A program made the translations under genes and the position numbers. From the NCBI RefSeq assembly GCF_019634815.1, contig NZ_JAHCAP010000001.1, positions 1-64,000 on the forward strand: 64,000 nt of DNA, written 5' to 3'. Positions 28,526 to 38,767 of the stretch are shown one piece after another. The stretch's first letter is position 1. Every line of letters begins with the position of its first letter. A model generated the notes under the pieces. The model worked only from the letters and a program-made list of their open reading frames with translations. It searched no databases and had not been told where the DNA came from. The DNA comes from Dokdonella sp. GTDB lineage: Bacteria > Pseudomonadota > Gammaproteobacteria > Xanthomonadales > Rhodanobacteraceae.

Positions 28526-29710
28526 TCAGTGCGTGGAGATCTGTGACAGCAGCCCAGTCGAGGCGCCGCCCAGAATCACCAGCGCAACTGCACAGACCGC
28601 CAGCGGCAGACCGAACATGAGCAGGTTGATCAGCCAGCCATACCAGGGCATCGGTGGCCGCTGCGCGGGTGGTGGATTGCCCGGTTCGACCGCGCGAAAC
28701 ACCACCAGGGTGCTCGCCACATAGTCATGCAGGGCCTGCTTGCGTGCAGTGAGGCCGGCCATCAGGTAGCCGATGTTGAAGATCATCCCGGACAGGATCT
28801 TGGCGAAATGGCGACCACTGGCGCGGCCGAAGCCGATGCGATGGCCATTGTCATCGACCACCTTGAGGCCGAGCGCACGCTTGCCCGGCGTCGCCTGCCA
28901 GGAACTGCATTCAAACAGGGCGAAATACAGCCACTGGCCGACGAAGGCGAGGCTGGCGATGAGCATGACCGTACCGATCAGCGAGGCCAGATCTTCCACC
29001 CTGCCGCCCTGCAGGGCATGCACCAGGGTGCCCGAGAGCAGCATGACCTGGATTCCCGCCAGAACCAGACCAATCAGCAGACCGTCGATGCCGAGCGCGG
29101 CGCAGCGCCGCCAGAAACCGGCATGGATCGTCGCCCCCGCAGGCAAGGGCAAGGCACCCAGCGCGTCGGTGGTCGGCGTCGCGGTCGCGGCGAGACTGTG
29201 CCCGCTGTCGACGGCCGGCGCTGCTCGATAACTGCGCAGGGTGTCGCGGCCCGACTGCGCCTCGGCATCAAAGGCGGCCACTGGCTCCTCGGCCGGCGGC
29301 GGTGGCGGTGCGCTGTCCGCTCGCGCCGAATAGGCCTGCCACTGGCTGCTGCCGACATCGGCCACCTGGATCGAGCGCGGCCACAGACCCCGCTCGATGC
29401 GATCGTCGACGAATACGCGCGGCACCGGCCCGCGCGCGCCTCCTGCCAGCACGACGAACAGATCGCCGCGCCCGTCAGGCGCGCAGATTTCGGTCTCGGC
29501 GCCGAGTGCGGCGATACCCGAAGCGAGCGTCTGCAGCTTGCCCAGATCATCGCCTTGCTTGATCGTCAGCGGTGCACGCGCGACCAGTCGCGCCTGCAGC
29601 TTGTCGGCATCCAGGCGCAAATACACGGCCAGCCGTGGCCACACCGTGGCGGCATCGAAAGCGGGAAGGATGTCCCCGGTGAGAACGAGAGCGTAGCTTC
29701 CGCCCGACAT
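28526..29710 (-). CDS. RDD-family membrane protein with N-terminal regulatory-like domain
   Basis: A 394-residue inner-membrane protein. Residues 1-75 (YALVLTGDILPAFDAATVW, then LKIKQ-like and LGAETEI segments) form a small soluble module that precedes assorted membrane domains in proteobacteria. A Pro/Ala linker follows, then an RDD domain with FWRRCAALGIDGLLIGLVLAG, TPGKRALGLKVVD and a final hydrophobic helix. RDD proteins are implicated in transport or stress, but the substrate is unknown. The start at 29710 is set by a GAGGGGG site; the upstream extension is not conserved-looking. Confidence 0.82.
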   Translation of the reverse strand: MSGGSYALVLTGDILPAFDAATVWPRLAVYLRLDADKLQARLVARAPLTIKQGDDLGKLQTLASGIAALGAETEICAPDGRGDLFVVLAGGARGPVPRVFVDDRIERGLWPRSIQVADVGSSQWQAYSARADSAPPPPPAEEPVAAFDAEAQSGRDTLRSYRAAPAVDSGHSLAATATPTTDALGALPLPAGATIHAGFWRRCAALGIDGLLIGLVLAGIQVMLLSGTLVHALQGGRVEDLASLIGTVMLIASLAFVGQWLYFALFECSSWQATPGKRALGLKVVDDNGHRIGFGRASGRHFAKILSGMIFNIGYLMAGLTARKQALHDYVASTLVVFRAVEPGNPPPAQRPPMPWYGWLINLLMFGLPLAVCAVALVILGGASTGLLSQISTH

Positions 29711-29908
29711 GCAAACCCCCTCTGGTCGACCGCGTTGCCATCCACTCCCTGCGCGGTGGTTTGAACAGGTCCCGAGGCTCCCTCGACACCCTTTGCGCGG
29801 CACGATGGACGCGCGCCGCGGAAATCCAGACCGGTGCAGGATAGCCTTTTCCACACCCGGGCATGCAAGCCTCCGCAGCTTGACGGCTCCGGCGGCGCCG
29901 GGATGACT

Positions 29909-29914
29909 TATGCT
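29909..29914 (+). promoter_or_regulatory. -10 box (TATGCT) upstream of the DUF3667 gene
   Basis: TATGCT lies 42 bases before the ATG at 29956; no clear -35 box. Confidence 0.4.
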
Positions 29915-29955
29915 TGGGCGAACCTCATACCGCGCGCAACGACCGGGAGCGCAAC

Positions 29956-31149
29956 ATGAACTCCTCGCCGACTCCGACCCTGCCCGCGGCGGATCCGACC
30001 GCGACCGGGCAGACCTGTCCCAACTGCGGTGCGCCGAAACTCGGACCGTTCTGCCAATCCTGCGGCCAACCCGAAAAAGGCATGGTCCGCCATCTGGCCA
30101 GCGTGATGTCGGACATTGCCGACACCCTGTTCAATGTCGATTCGCGCATCTTCCGCACCTTGCCTGCGCTGTTCCTGCGCCCGGGCTTCCTGACCAACGA
30201 GTACTTCGCCGGACGGCGCACGCGCTACGTGACACCGTTCCGGCTGTTTTTCTTCCTGTGCCTGATCGCATTCTTCGCGATCCAGGTCGGGACCGGCATC
30301 ACCTCGGTGCAGTCATTGCGGCTGGGCGACAGCGAATCGGGCGAATTGCTCGAGCAGATCGCATCGGCGCAGACGCCCGAGGATCTCCGGCAAGCCACCG
30401 AAAAGTATGCGGCGACGCTGGAAACCGCCAAGTCCGCGGCACGCATTTCGAGTCAGGCGGTGAAGGCGATACAGGCGCGGATCGATTCGGGCAACGAGCT
30501 TTCGCGCAAGCGCCAGGCCTTTCTCGTCGAGCGTGCCGCGGCGATCGCCGCGGGCAAGCCGACACCACCTGATCCGGCGATCAGTCGCGGCATCGAGATC
30601 AACGGCGCGGTTTGGCAGCCGACCGCGGAAAGCACGCGCGTGTCCTGGCTGCCCGATTTTGCCAACGCCCGCCTGCTGCAGATGGCGCAACGCACCGCCG
30701 CCAATCTCAAAAGCGCGCGCCACGATCCATCGCATCTGATCGAGGGCGTGTTTTCGGTGCTGCCACAGACGATGTTCGTGCTGATGCCGCTGCTCGCCCT
30801 GCTGCTCAAGATCGCCTATTTGTTCAAGCGGCGCTTGTACATGGAGCACTTCCTGGTGGCGCTGCACGCCCACGCCTTCGTGTTTCTGTCGCTGCTCCTG
30901 CTCGTGCTCGTCAATCTGATCAACAGCTGGGCGCTGCTGCATGCCGGTTGGCTGGTGACCCTGTGCGGCTGGATCAGTGCGGCGATCTGGACCTGGATCA
31001 TCGTTTACCCGCTGCTGATGGCCAAGCGCGTCTACCGTCAGGGCTGGTTCATGACGACGATCAAGTTCTGCTTCGTCGGCCTGGGCTATCTGATCCTGCT
31101 CGGCTTCGGCCTCGCCGGCGCGATCATCGCGAGCCTCGCGGCGACCTGA
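29956..31149 (+). CDS. DUF3667 membrane protein with zinc ribbon
   Basis: A 397-residue protein. The N-terminus has a four-cysteine zinc-ribbon pattern, CPNCGAPKLGPFCQSCGQ (residues ~19-36). A DUF3667-type segment follows (TLFNVDSRIFRTLPALFLRPGFL, then RRTRYVTPFRLFFFLCLIAFF). A charged, probably coiled region of ~150 residues separates the first membrane helix from four or five C-terminal helices. Family members have no established function. GGGAG precedes the ATG at 29956. It is divergent from the RDD gene and probably monocistronic. Confidence 0.82.
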   Translation: MNSSPTPTLPAADPTATGQTCPNCGAPKLGPFCQSCGQPEKGMVRHLASVMSDIADTLFNVDSRIFRTLPALFLRPGFLTNEYFAGRRTRYVTPFRLFFFLCLIAFFAIQVGTGITSVQSLRLGDSESGELLEQIASAQTPEDLRQATEKYAATLETAKSAARISSQAVKAIQARIDSGNELSRKRQAFLVERAAAIAAGKPTPPDPAISRGIEINGAVWQPTAESTRVSWLPDFANARLLQMAQRTAANLKSARHDPSHLIEGVFSVLPQTMFVLMPLLALLLKIAYLFKRRLYMEHFLVALHAHAFVFLSLLLLVLVNLINSWALLHAGWLVTLCGWISAAIWTWIIVYPLLMAKRVYRQGWFMTTIKFCFVGLGYLILLGFGLAGAIIASLAAT

Positions 31150-31167
31150 GCCGGGATCGCTTTGTCG

Positions 31168-31851
31168 TCAGGGCTGCGGCGGCGCTGGCGGCAGGCTGTC
31201 GGCATAGTCACGCAAGGCCTGCACCGACAGTTCGCGCAGGCGCTCGCGTTCGGCGGCACGCTGCGTCGCCGGCAGGGCGCGCAGATGGGCGCGCAAGGCG
31301 TGTCGCTGCGGCACCGTCAGTTCCGCCAGCCGGGCGAAGCCGGCGCGCTCGTGCTCGGCCTGTGCGCCGGCGATGAAGGCACTGCGCTGCGCGGGCGTCA
31401 TCGCATCGAATTGCGCGCGCAGCTCGGCGCGGCGCTGTGGCGACATCGCCTTGAAGCGCGCGAAGGCTTCCCGCAGGTGCTGTTGCCGCTCCGCCGGCAG
31501 GGCGCGAAAGCGGGCGCGGCGCTGGGCCAGTTCGGCACGCTGGTCCGGACTCATCGCCGCCCAGCGCGCAAGCCAGCGCGAGAGTTTCTCGCGCTGCGCC
31601 GGAGTGGCGTCCTGCCAACGCGCAGCCAATTGCCGCAAGCGCAGTTGCTGACGCGCGTCGAGCGTGGCCCACTGGCCCTGCAAGGGCGCCAGCACCGATT
31701 TCTCGGGCGAACTGAGCGTCGTCCACGGCTGCCGCTGCGGCGCGGGGGCGGGCTGCGCCCGCAACGGTGCAGCCAGCACCCATGCCAGCACGAAAGCCAG
31801 TGCAAGGCGAGCGGTCACGGCACGCAACGGACTCCAGCAGCTTCCATCCAT
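31168..31851 (-). CDS. DUF3106 exported repeat protein
   Basis: A 227-residue exported protein of unknown function. A signal peptide (VTARLALAFVLAWVLAAPLRAQ) is followed by DUF3106: repeated short helical units with the pattern W-x-x-L/M-(S/T)-P-x-x-(R/Q), for example RWAAMSPDQRAELAQRR, RFKAMSPQRRAELRAQF and QFDAMTPAQRSAFI. It ends in a proline-rich tail. It is the last gene of a sigma factor-DUF3106 operon and starts ten bases after the preceding stop, so it is likely a periplasmic component or target of that regulatory unit. Confidence 0.85.
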   Translation of the reverse strand: MDGSCWSPLRAVTARLALAFVLAWVLAAPLRAQPAPAPQRQPWTTLSSPEKSVLAPLQGQWATLDARQQLRLRQLAARWQDATPAQREKLSRWLARWAAMSPDQRAELAQRRARFRALPAERQQHLREAFARFKAMSPQRRAELRAQFDAMTPAQRSAFIAGAQAEHERAGFARLAELTVPQRHALRAHLRALPATQRAAERERLRELSVQALRDYADSLPPAPPQP

Positions 31852-31861
31852 CGGTGTTTCC

Positions 31862-32236
31862 TCAGCCCTGACCGGGTCCGCCCGAAGCGGCCAGCCAGGC
31901 ATAGAAATCGAGGTTCTCGTAGAGCTCGTCGCTGTCCGGATCCGCGACAGCGAGATCGGCATCTACATCGGCCTGCGTGCTTGGCGCGACGACTGGCGTG
32001 GGCGCCGTCGCAGGGACTGGCGTTTGTCGGGAAAGGCCGAAGGCCAGCACCAGCACGGCGGTCGCACCCAAAACACTCAGACCGAGCCACAACGGCCGCT
32101 GCGCGTGCGCCTTGCCCAAGGCGGCCTGACGCGCGCGATTGAGCCGCGACAGCGTCGCCGCGTCGATCTCGTGCAAGGATTCGTCGAGCAGGGCGCGTGA
32201 TCGTTCGAGCCAGGGTTCGGAACGGGGATCGTTCAT
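31862..32236 (-). CDS. Membrane protein in ECF sigma operon (DUF3619-like, putative anti-sigma)
   Basis: A 124-residue single-pass membrane protein. It has an N-terminal cytosolic stretch with LDEIDAATLSRLNRARQAAL-like helices, a membrane helix at ~48-68 (PLWLGLSVLGATAVLVLAFG), and a short acidic periplasmic tail. The arrangement, immediately after an ECF sigma gene and overlapping it by ATGA, matches the DUF3619-type proteins of beta- and gammaproteobacteria and suggests an anti-sigma-like role. No zinc-binding anti-sigma HxxxCxxC motif is present, so the role is inference. Confidence 0.75.
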   Translation of the reverse strand: MNDPRSEPWLERSRALLDESLHEIDAATLSRLNRARQAALGKAHAQRPLWLGLSVLGATAVLVLAFGLSRQTPVPATAPTPVVAPSTQADVDADLAVADPDSDELYENLDFYAWLAASGGPGQG

Positions 32237-32817
32237 TGGTAAGGCTCCAGTTGCTCACGCAGACGCGCCAACGCGCGCGACAGATGCGTCTTCACGCTGC
32301 CCTGGCTGCAGCGCATTGCAGTCGCGGTCTGGGCCACATCGAGACCTTCCCAGATGCGCAGCAGGAAAGCCTGGCGCTGACGCAGCGGCAACGCGCGCAG
32401 GGCGAGGTCCAGCGCCGCGCCCGCCTCGCGATCGGCCAAGCGCGCGAGCGGGCCGGGTTCGCGCCCATCGGCGACCGCGAGCAGTGGGTCGGATTCCTCA
32501 TCGGCATCGCCACCCAGGCGTCCGAGCCAGCCCGTCCAGCGGCTGCGCACCGCGTGGCGGCGATGCCAGTCGTGGATGCGGCTGTCGAGCACACGCCAGA
32601 ACAGCGGTGCCCATTCCTCGGGCGTGCGCTGCCCATAACGACGCACAAAGCCGAACATCGCTTCCTGCACCAGATCGACCGCATCGTCGCGCTGGCGGAT
32701 CGCCAGCTCGGCCACCCGCCAGGCGCGCCGTTCGACCCCGCGCAGGAAGGCATCCAGCGTGGCGGCAGCGGGGACCGCAAGCGGTGCCGCCAACTGGCTC
32801 GAATCAAACCCGCTCAT
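32233..32817 (-). CDS. ECF-type RNA polymerase sigma factor
   Basis: A 194-residue extracytoplasmic-function sigma factor. Region 2 contains AVDLVQEAMFGFVRRY, and region 4 contains LPLRQRQAFLLRIWEG, followed by the helix-turn-helix AQTATAMRCSQGSVKTHLSRA. Between them is a short linker with DADEESDPLL. It is translationally coupled to the membrane protein downstream and co-operonic with DUF3106. The start is taken at MSGFDSSQ (32817); the ATG at 32838 is an alternative, and neither has a strong ribosome-binding site. Confidence 0.9.
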   Translation of the reverse strand: MSGFDSSQLAAPLAVPAAATLDAFLRGVERRAWRVAELAIRQRDDAVDLVQEAMFGFVRRYGQRTPEEWAPLFWRVLDSRIHDWHRRHAVRSRWTGWLGRLGGDADEESDPLLAVADGREPGPLARLADREAGAALDLALRALPLRQRQAFLLRIWEGLDVAQTATAMRCSQGSVKTHLSRALARLREQLEPYQ

Positions 32818-33047
32818 CGGACAAACGAACACACCCATGAAGCGCCTGCAACGCCAACTCGACACCCGCCAGAACGCAGCGGCAGCGAATCGGTTGACCG
32901 CGTCGCAAAACCACCTCGAGGCAGCCGCGTCAAGGGGTTGTACACAATCGAAGGCTGTCGGGCGGACACGGGCGACGCAGCATGAACCGATTCCGACCAC
33001 TCCCGCAACTCGCCACGCAAGTCATTGAAAAACAAGCCTTCATGGAA

Positions 33048-33066
33048 TTGGTCATTTTTTGACCAA
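33048..33066. repeat. Inverted repeat TTGGTCA/TGACCAA
   Basis: TTGGTCA-TTTTT-TGACCAA, 7-bp perfect arms around a T-rich centre, about 50 bases before the DnaA boxes. It could be an operator or a hairpin. Confidence 0.5.
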
Positions 33067-33116
33067 GCTAAGACAAGCGGCGTTTTTCGCGCGGAATCGA
33101 CGCTCCGACCTGGCGT

Positions 33117-33151
33117 TCATCCACAAACTTATCCACAGGCGGTGTGGATAA
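33117..33151. promoter_or_regulatory. Cluster of three DnaA-box sequences
   Basis: TCATCCACA (33117-33125, one mismatch), TTATCCACA (33129-33137, perfect consensus) and TGTGGATAA (33143-33151, perfect consensus inverted) lie within 35 bases in AT-rich DNA. This fits DnaA binding. No dnaA, dnaN, rpmH or gidA gene is nearby, so the main origin is not implied. Confidence 0.6.
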
Positions 33152-33270
33152 GCGGTTTTTCCCTACGGAAGCACAGACTTAGGCTCCAATCCTTAGCGAT
33201 TCATTTAGAAAGGTCATGCAAACTGCCCAGTCCGTGGCAGAGCGGGTGCGACCACAGGCCGTTACCCCAC

Positions 33271-33978
33271 TCACTGGCGCTCGCGCCGCTCCGTTTTCGT
33301 CGCGCCGGCAAGTCTCACCTGGGCAGCGCCATCTCGGCGCGCACGCCGCTGGCGATGCTCATGCAGACGCAGTACGCGTCGGCGCGCACCGCGCCACAGC
33401 AACCAACCGACGACCGCGACTGCGAGCACGACCAAGGCGATCACGATGCCGTGGCCTTGGCGGATCGCGCCGAGCAGCCAATCCCGGCGCTCGGCGCCGA
33501 AATAGCCGAGCCAGATCCAGCACGGCACCGAGATCAGCGCGGCCAGACCATCAAGTGCGACGAAACGCCAGTATGAAACCCGATGGGTCATGCCCGCAGT
33601 GAGGAACACCGCCGCGCGCAAGCCGGGCAGGAAACGGGCGAAGAACAACATGCGGTTGCCGTAGCGATCGAACTTCTCCTGCACCCGCGCGTAGCGGCGC
33701 GGCGTGAGCACGCGCGCGATCCACGGCAACTTGCGCACCCGCGGGCCGAAGTGATGGCCGAGCAGGAACATCACCGAATCGCCGACCATGACACCCGCCA
33801 ACCCAACCACGATCATCAGGCGCAGATCGGCATGGCCGAGCCCGGCAATGATGCCGCCGGCAACCAGCGAGACATCCTCGGGTATCGGCACGCCCATGCC
33901 GCAGATGATGAGCACCACGAACAAGGCGGCATAGCCGTTTTCGATGAACAGGCGAATGAGGGCGTCGAGCAGGGACAT
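33271..33978 (-). CDS. DedA-family membrane protein
   Basis: A 235-residue polytopic inner-membrane protein of the DedA/SNARE-associated family, linked to lipid-carrier scrambling, membrane homeostasis and drug or pH resistance. Family features: the opening ENGYAALFVVLIICGMGVPIPEDVSL (split into two helices), GDSVMFLLGHHFGPRV, the amphipathic YGNRMLFFARFLPGLRAAVF with conserved R-F-x-P-G-x-R, and a terminal hydrophobic helix. The start at 33978 (MSLLDALIRLF) is preferred; the long upstream extension is not protein-like. The product C-terminus is Arg-rich. Confidence 0.9.
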   Translation of the reverse strand: MSLLDALIRLFIENGYAALFVVLIICGMGVPIPEDVSLVAGGIIAGLGHADLRLMIVVGLAGVMVGDSVMFLLGHHFGPRVRKLPWIARVLTPRRYARVQEKFDRYGNRMLFFARFLPGLRAAVFLTAGMTHRVSYWRFVALDGLAALISVPCWIWLGYFGAERRDWLLGAIRQGHGIVIALVVLAVAVVGWLLWRGARRRVLRLHEHRQRRARRDGAAQVRLAGATKTERRERQ

Positions 33979-34203
33979 CACGGACAAGGCGGACGGGTCG
34001 CCGCCGATTCTACGTTGCCCGCACGGGTTTGCGCGCCCCGCGACGGCGTCGCCTAGATGCCCACCTGCCCGTGGCAAGCGGTCAAATTTCCAGCAGGCTT
34101 CCGAAATTGTGCCAACCCCTGGATCGATCGCACGCTGGGATGCACTCGTGGGCGGCTTGCCCCCGATATGTCTGTAACATCCCGATGCCGAATTACGGCG
34201 TAC

Positions 34204-34209
34204 AGGAGG
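34204..34209 (+). promoter_or_regulatory. Strong ribosome-binding site fixing the start at 34217
   Basis: AGGAGG seven bases before the ATG at 34217, one of the best Shine-Dalgarno matches in the window. It supports the frameshifted small secreted gene as a real gene. Confidence 0.7.
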
Positions 34210-34216
34210 CCACAAC

Positions 34217-34674
34217 ATGGAAAGAATGAGCACACTCATGGCCGCTTGCGTGGTTGCCCTGATGGTCTCGATCGGCGCACCCGCGAATGCTGGCGAGACA
34301 CCTTCAGGCCAAGGGCGGCAAGGCATCGCCGGCTACACGGTCACCTATCGGCATGCCGCTGCCGGTACGCGGGACGATCCGGTCGTCACCGAAACCAGGA
34401 CCGGTGATCCGCAGGCCAAGTGGGGTGGCAATGGCAACGGACCGCCTGACATCGGTGATCAACGAACACGCACCTGGTTGGACGGGCCGGATTCCGGGGT
34501 GGTTATCAGTTCCATGAAATCCTTGATCGCTGGCAATATCTCAACGCACCCATCCATGGGCCGCCGGGCGCGGGTGATGGACCGCAAGGCTGGGCCGAAA
34601 TCTCCAACGTCAGTCGTCCAGCCACCCTCATCGACTGCAACAAGCTGTTGCATAAGACTTGCAGCAGCCTCTGA
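34217..34674 (+). pseudogene. Small secreted protein, frameshifted, unknown function
   Basis: The gene opens with a signal peptide (MSTLMAACVVALMVSIGAPANA after a short MER lead) and a polar region through WGGNGNGPPDIGDQRTRTWLDGPDSG, in one frame. It then reads on convincingly in another frame as GYQFHEILDRWQYLNAPIHG and WAEISNVSRPATLIDCNKLL, to a TGA at 34672-34674. One extra G in the GGGG run at 34496-34499 would join both parts into a protein of about 153 residues. In the given frame the tail to 34897 is Arg/Ser-rich and artefactual. It is therefore a frameshifted gene or a sequencing error. The product resembles no family I know. Confidence 0.6.
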
Positions 34675-34837
34675 CCATCGGCCAGAACCGCATGTTGCGA
34701 GCGTGCACGAGCCCGGTTCACGATCGGGGCCGTCATGTCCCGAGATTGATTCCACCTGCTTGGCGAGCCATGCACTCGCATCCGCAGCACGGATGACTGG
34801 AGTCCTGCGCATCAGGCGGAGAGTGAGACGCAGAAGG

Positions 34838-35569
34838 TCAGCGCATCGAAACGCGCGCGGCCAGAAGATCCTCGAGATCGGCTCCGGCAGTGCGTGAAGC
34901 CTCCAGCTGCGCGCGCGTCCAGGTCTCCAGCAGCCGGCCTTCATGCAGCAGGGTCACATGGTCGGCCCAATGCTGGGCGAGATCGAGGGAATGGGTCGCC
35001 AGCAGCACCGCGCAACGCCCGGCGTCGACGCGCGCGCGCAGATGCCTTTTCAGCACCAGGGCACTGGCCGGGTCGAGGCCATTGAAGGTTTCATCGAGTA
35101 CGATCAAGGCCGGCTCACCGAGCAGGGCAATCAGTGCGCCGACTTTCTGCCGCGTGCCATAGGACATCAGCGCGACGGCATCATCGAGCCACGGCGCCAG
35201 ACCCAAGGCATGCGCGAGCTCGAGCACCTCTTCATCGATCTCGCTCAGTCCCTTGGCCGCCGCCTGCACGGCCAGACATTCGCGCGCGCTGAGCAGTTCG
35301 GGCAGACGTTCCGGAGCGATCGCATAGCCGAGCCGCTGCTTGGCCGCGACGGGCGTGGTGAGCAGGCTGTGTCCCTCGATCTGGACTTGCCCCGCGAGCG
35401 GCTGCAAACGATCCACGCAGCAGTCAAGCAAGGTGCTCTTGCCACTGCCATTCGCGCCCAGCAACACCAGCCAGTGCCCACGGTCCAGTTGCAGATCGAG
35501 ATCGCGCAGGATGCGGCGACCACGCCGTTGCGCCGCGAGTCCGCGGATTTCGAGGACGGGAGGACTCAT
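34838..35569 (-). CDS. ABC transporter ATP-binding protein
   Basis: A 243-residue ATPase subunit. Walker A is LLGANGSGKSTLLD near residue 41, the Q-loop region contains IAPERLPELLS, the signature motif is the divergent LMSYGTRQKVGAL, Walker B is LIVLDETFNGLDP, and the switch His is in LLATHSLDLAQ. The motif set fits the exporter type that pairs with a separate permease, such as gliding or antibiotic/bacteriocin exporters. The permease stop and this start overlap (TGATG), and AAGGGA precedes, so the two are coupled. Confidence 0.9.
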   Translation of the reverse strand: MSPPVLEIRGLAAQRRGRRILRDLDLQLDRGHWLVLLGANGSGKSTLLDCCVDRLQPLAGQVQIEGHSLLTTPVAAKQRLGYAIAPERLPELLSARECLAVQAAAKGLSEIDEEVLELAHALGLAPWLDDAVALMSYGTRQKVGALIALLGEPALIVLDETFNGLDPASALVLKRHLRARVDAGRCAVLLATHSLDLAQHWADHVTLLHEGRLLETWTRAQLEASRTAGADLEDLLAARVSMR

Positions 35570-36573
35570 CAACATTTCCCTTGAGATCGCAGCGCCCAAG
35601 TGATCACGCCCAGACACACGAAGAGCCAGCACAGAACCAGCGCCAGCACGACCGAAAACGGCGCAGCCAGAGCAAGCGCGACGAGGCCGATTGCGCTGGT
35701 CAACGCCAGCTGAGCACAGCACGGAAGCAGGAGCAGATGTGTCTGCCATCGCCGCCGTGGCAGCGGTACAACGCGCAGGAAGATCATGCTCGACGCCAGC
35801 GCCGTGCGTGTCGCGCGCAACAATCCCCACGCAGCCAGCACGAGGATCAGCAGGGCGATTTCAAGCAAGGCGATCGCCGGCGTGGTGCCTGCCGGCAAGG
35901 TGAGCAAGAGAGCGCCCACCCACTGTGCATGCTGGCGCGGCTGCGCGTCGGCCAGCCATTGCGCTCCCGGCCATCGCCGCAGCGCCGACCAGTCGGCACG
36001 CGCAGCGTCCACGGCCGTGCGCTGACGCAGCCGTGGCAAGGGCGCCGCGGCGTCGACGACCGGCACGCGACCGTGATGCCAACCCACGGCAAATCCGGCT
36101 GCGAGCGCAAACGCGCTGCCCGACAGTACGCCACCGAGGTCGCGCACGGCCCAGACCGCGAGAATCAGCAAGACCGCACTTGCCGGCACTAGCAACGCGA
36201 TGATCGCCTCGCGCATGAGCTGTGCGTTCAGCGCCTCGTGGCCGATCGGCGCTGACGCGAGCCAGGACTCACGATGTACCTGTTCGCCACGCTGGCGCCG
36301 ACGTCTCGCGAAGTGCCAGGCGCCGAGTGCGGCGAACGACACGACGAACAATCCCTGACGCTGCAGGAAGGGCAACATTGCATGCATGCGTGCATGCCAG
36401 GCAGACCACGCATCCAGCAAGGCGACAAGGCACGCGGGCAACAGCACGAGGGTGATGCGCAGTGCGTGCAGGCGAAAGCGGCCGCGCGCCGCATCGGCGT
36501 AGCAGTCGGCCAGCGCAAGCGCCTTGCGCGAATTCAGAATCGAGGCAGCCATGCACGGTGCGACCAGCGCCAC
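35569..36573 (-). CDS. ABC transporter permease-like membrane protein
   Basis: A 334-residue membrane protein upstream of, and overlapping, the ATPase gene. About seven hydrophobic segments are visible, for example ALRITLVLLPACLVALLDAW, IALLVPASAVLLILAVWAV and SVVLALVLCWLFVCLGVITWAL, separated by Arg-rich loops. There is no recognisable family motif, so the permease role rests on topology and on the coupled ATPase. Substrate unknown. The start is GTG 36573 or ATG 36552. Confidence 0.7.
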   Translation of the reverse strand: MALVAPCMAASILNSRKALALADCYADAARGRFRLHALRITLVLLPACLVALLDAWSAWHARMHAMLPFLQRQGLFVVSFAALGAWHFARRRRQRGEQVHRESWLASAPIGHEALNAQLMREAIIALLVPASAVLLILAVWAVRDLGGVLSGSAFALAAGFAVGWHHGRVPVVDAAAPLPRLRQRTAVDAARADWSALRRWPGAQWLADAQPRQHAQWVGALLLTLPAGTTPAIALLEIALLILVLAAWGLLRATRTALASSMIFLRVVPLPRRRWQTHLLLLPCCAQLALTSAIGLVALALAAPFSVVLALVLCWLFVCLGVITWALRSQGKC

Positions 36574-36674
36574 ATCTCAAGGTTCACCTTGACCTTGCTG
36601 CCCTTCCAGTCAATTCCACGCGGCGCCACCAGGATCGGACTTCTCAGCCATCGGCAGGAAGGAGCCATGAGCAG

Positions 36675-38615
<1,941 letters not shown>

Positions 38616-38767
38616 GGCTGACTCCTGCAAGAGACCAGACGGGCCCGTTGCCCAAGTGTGCCACGCAACGACGGCAATGCATCCGACTTGGGTCAAGGCT
38701 TCGACCAATGACGAATGGCAGGCTGGCAACAGCCGCGAAGTCCTCGCGACGCCATCCTGGAGAACCC

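Larger units (their letters stand above)
32818..33270. other. AT-rich intergenic region with DnaA boxes, no gene seen
   Basis: About 450 bases between the sigma factor start (minus) and the DedA stop (minus). The section 33025-33230 is far more AT-rich than the rest of the window. It holds an inverted repeat around six T and three DnaA-box sequences (listed separately). A plus-strand open frame of 183 codons crosses it but has no protein-like features. Confidence 0.6.

Noticed and set aside
33100..33160. DnaA boxes as the chromosomal origin
   Set aside because: No dnaA, dnaN, recF, gyrB, rpmH or gidA nearby and only three boxes; kept as a DnaA-binding site candidate.
33025..33576. 183-codon plus-strand frame across the DnaA-box region
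   Set aside because: No ribosome-binding site, crosses the AT-rich island and runs antisense into dedA; not protein-like.
34675..34897. C-terminal tail of the uncorrected frame at 34217
   Set aside because: Ser/Arg-rich and unlike the segment before it; the other frame ends sensibly at 34674.
36534..36668. 44-codon minus-strand ORF between acs and the ABC permease
   Set aside because: No ribosome-binding site, Trp/Arg-rich, and it overlaps the permease start; no support beyond being open.
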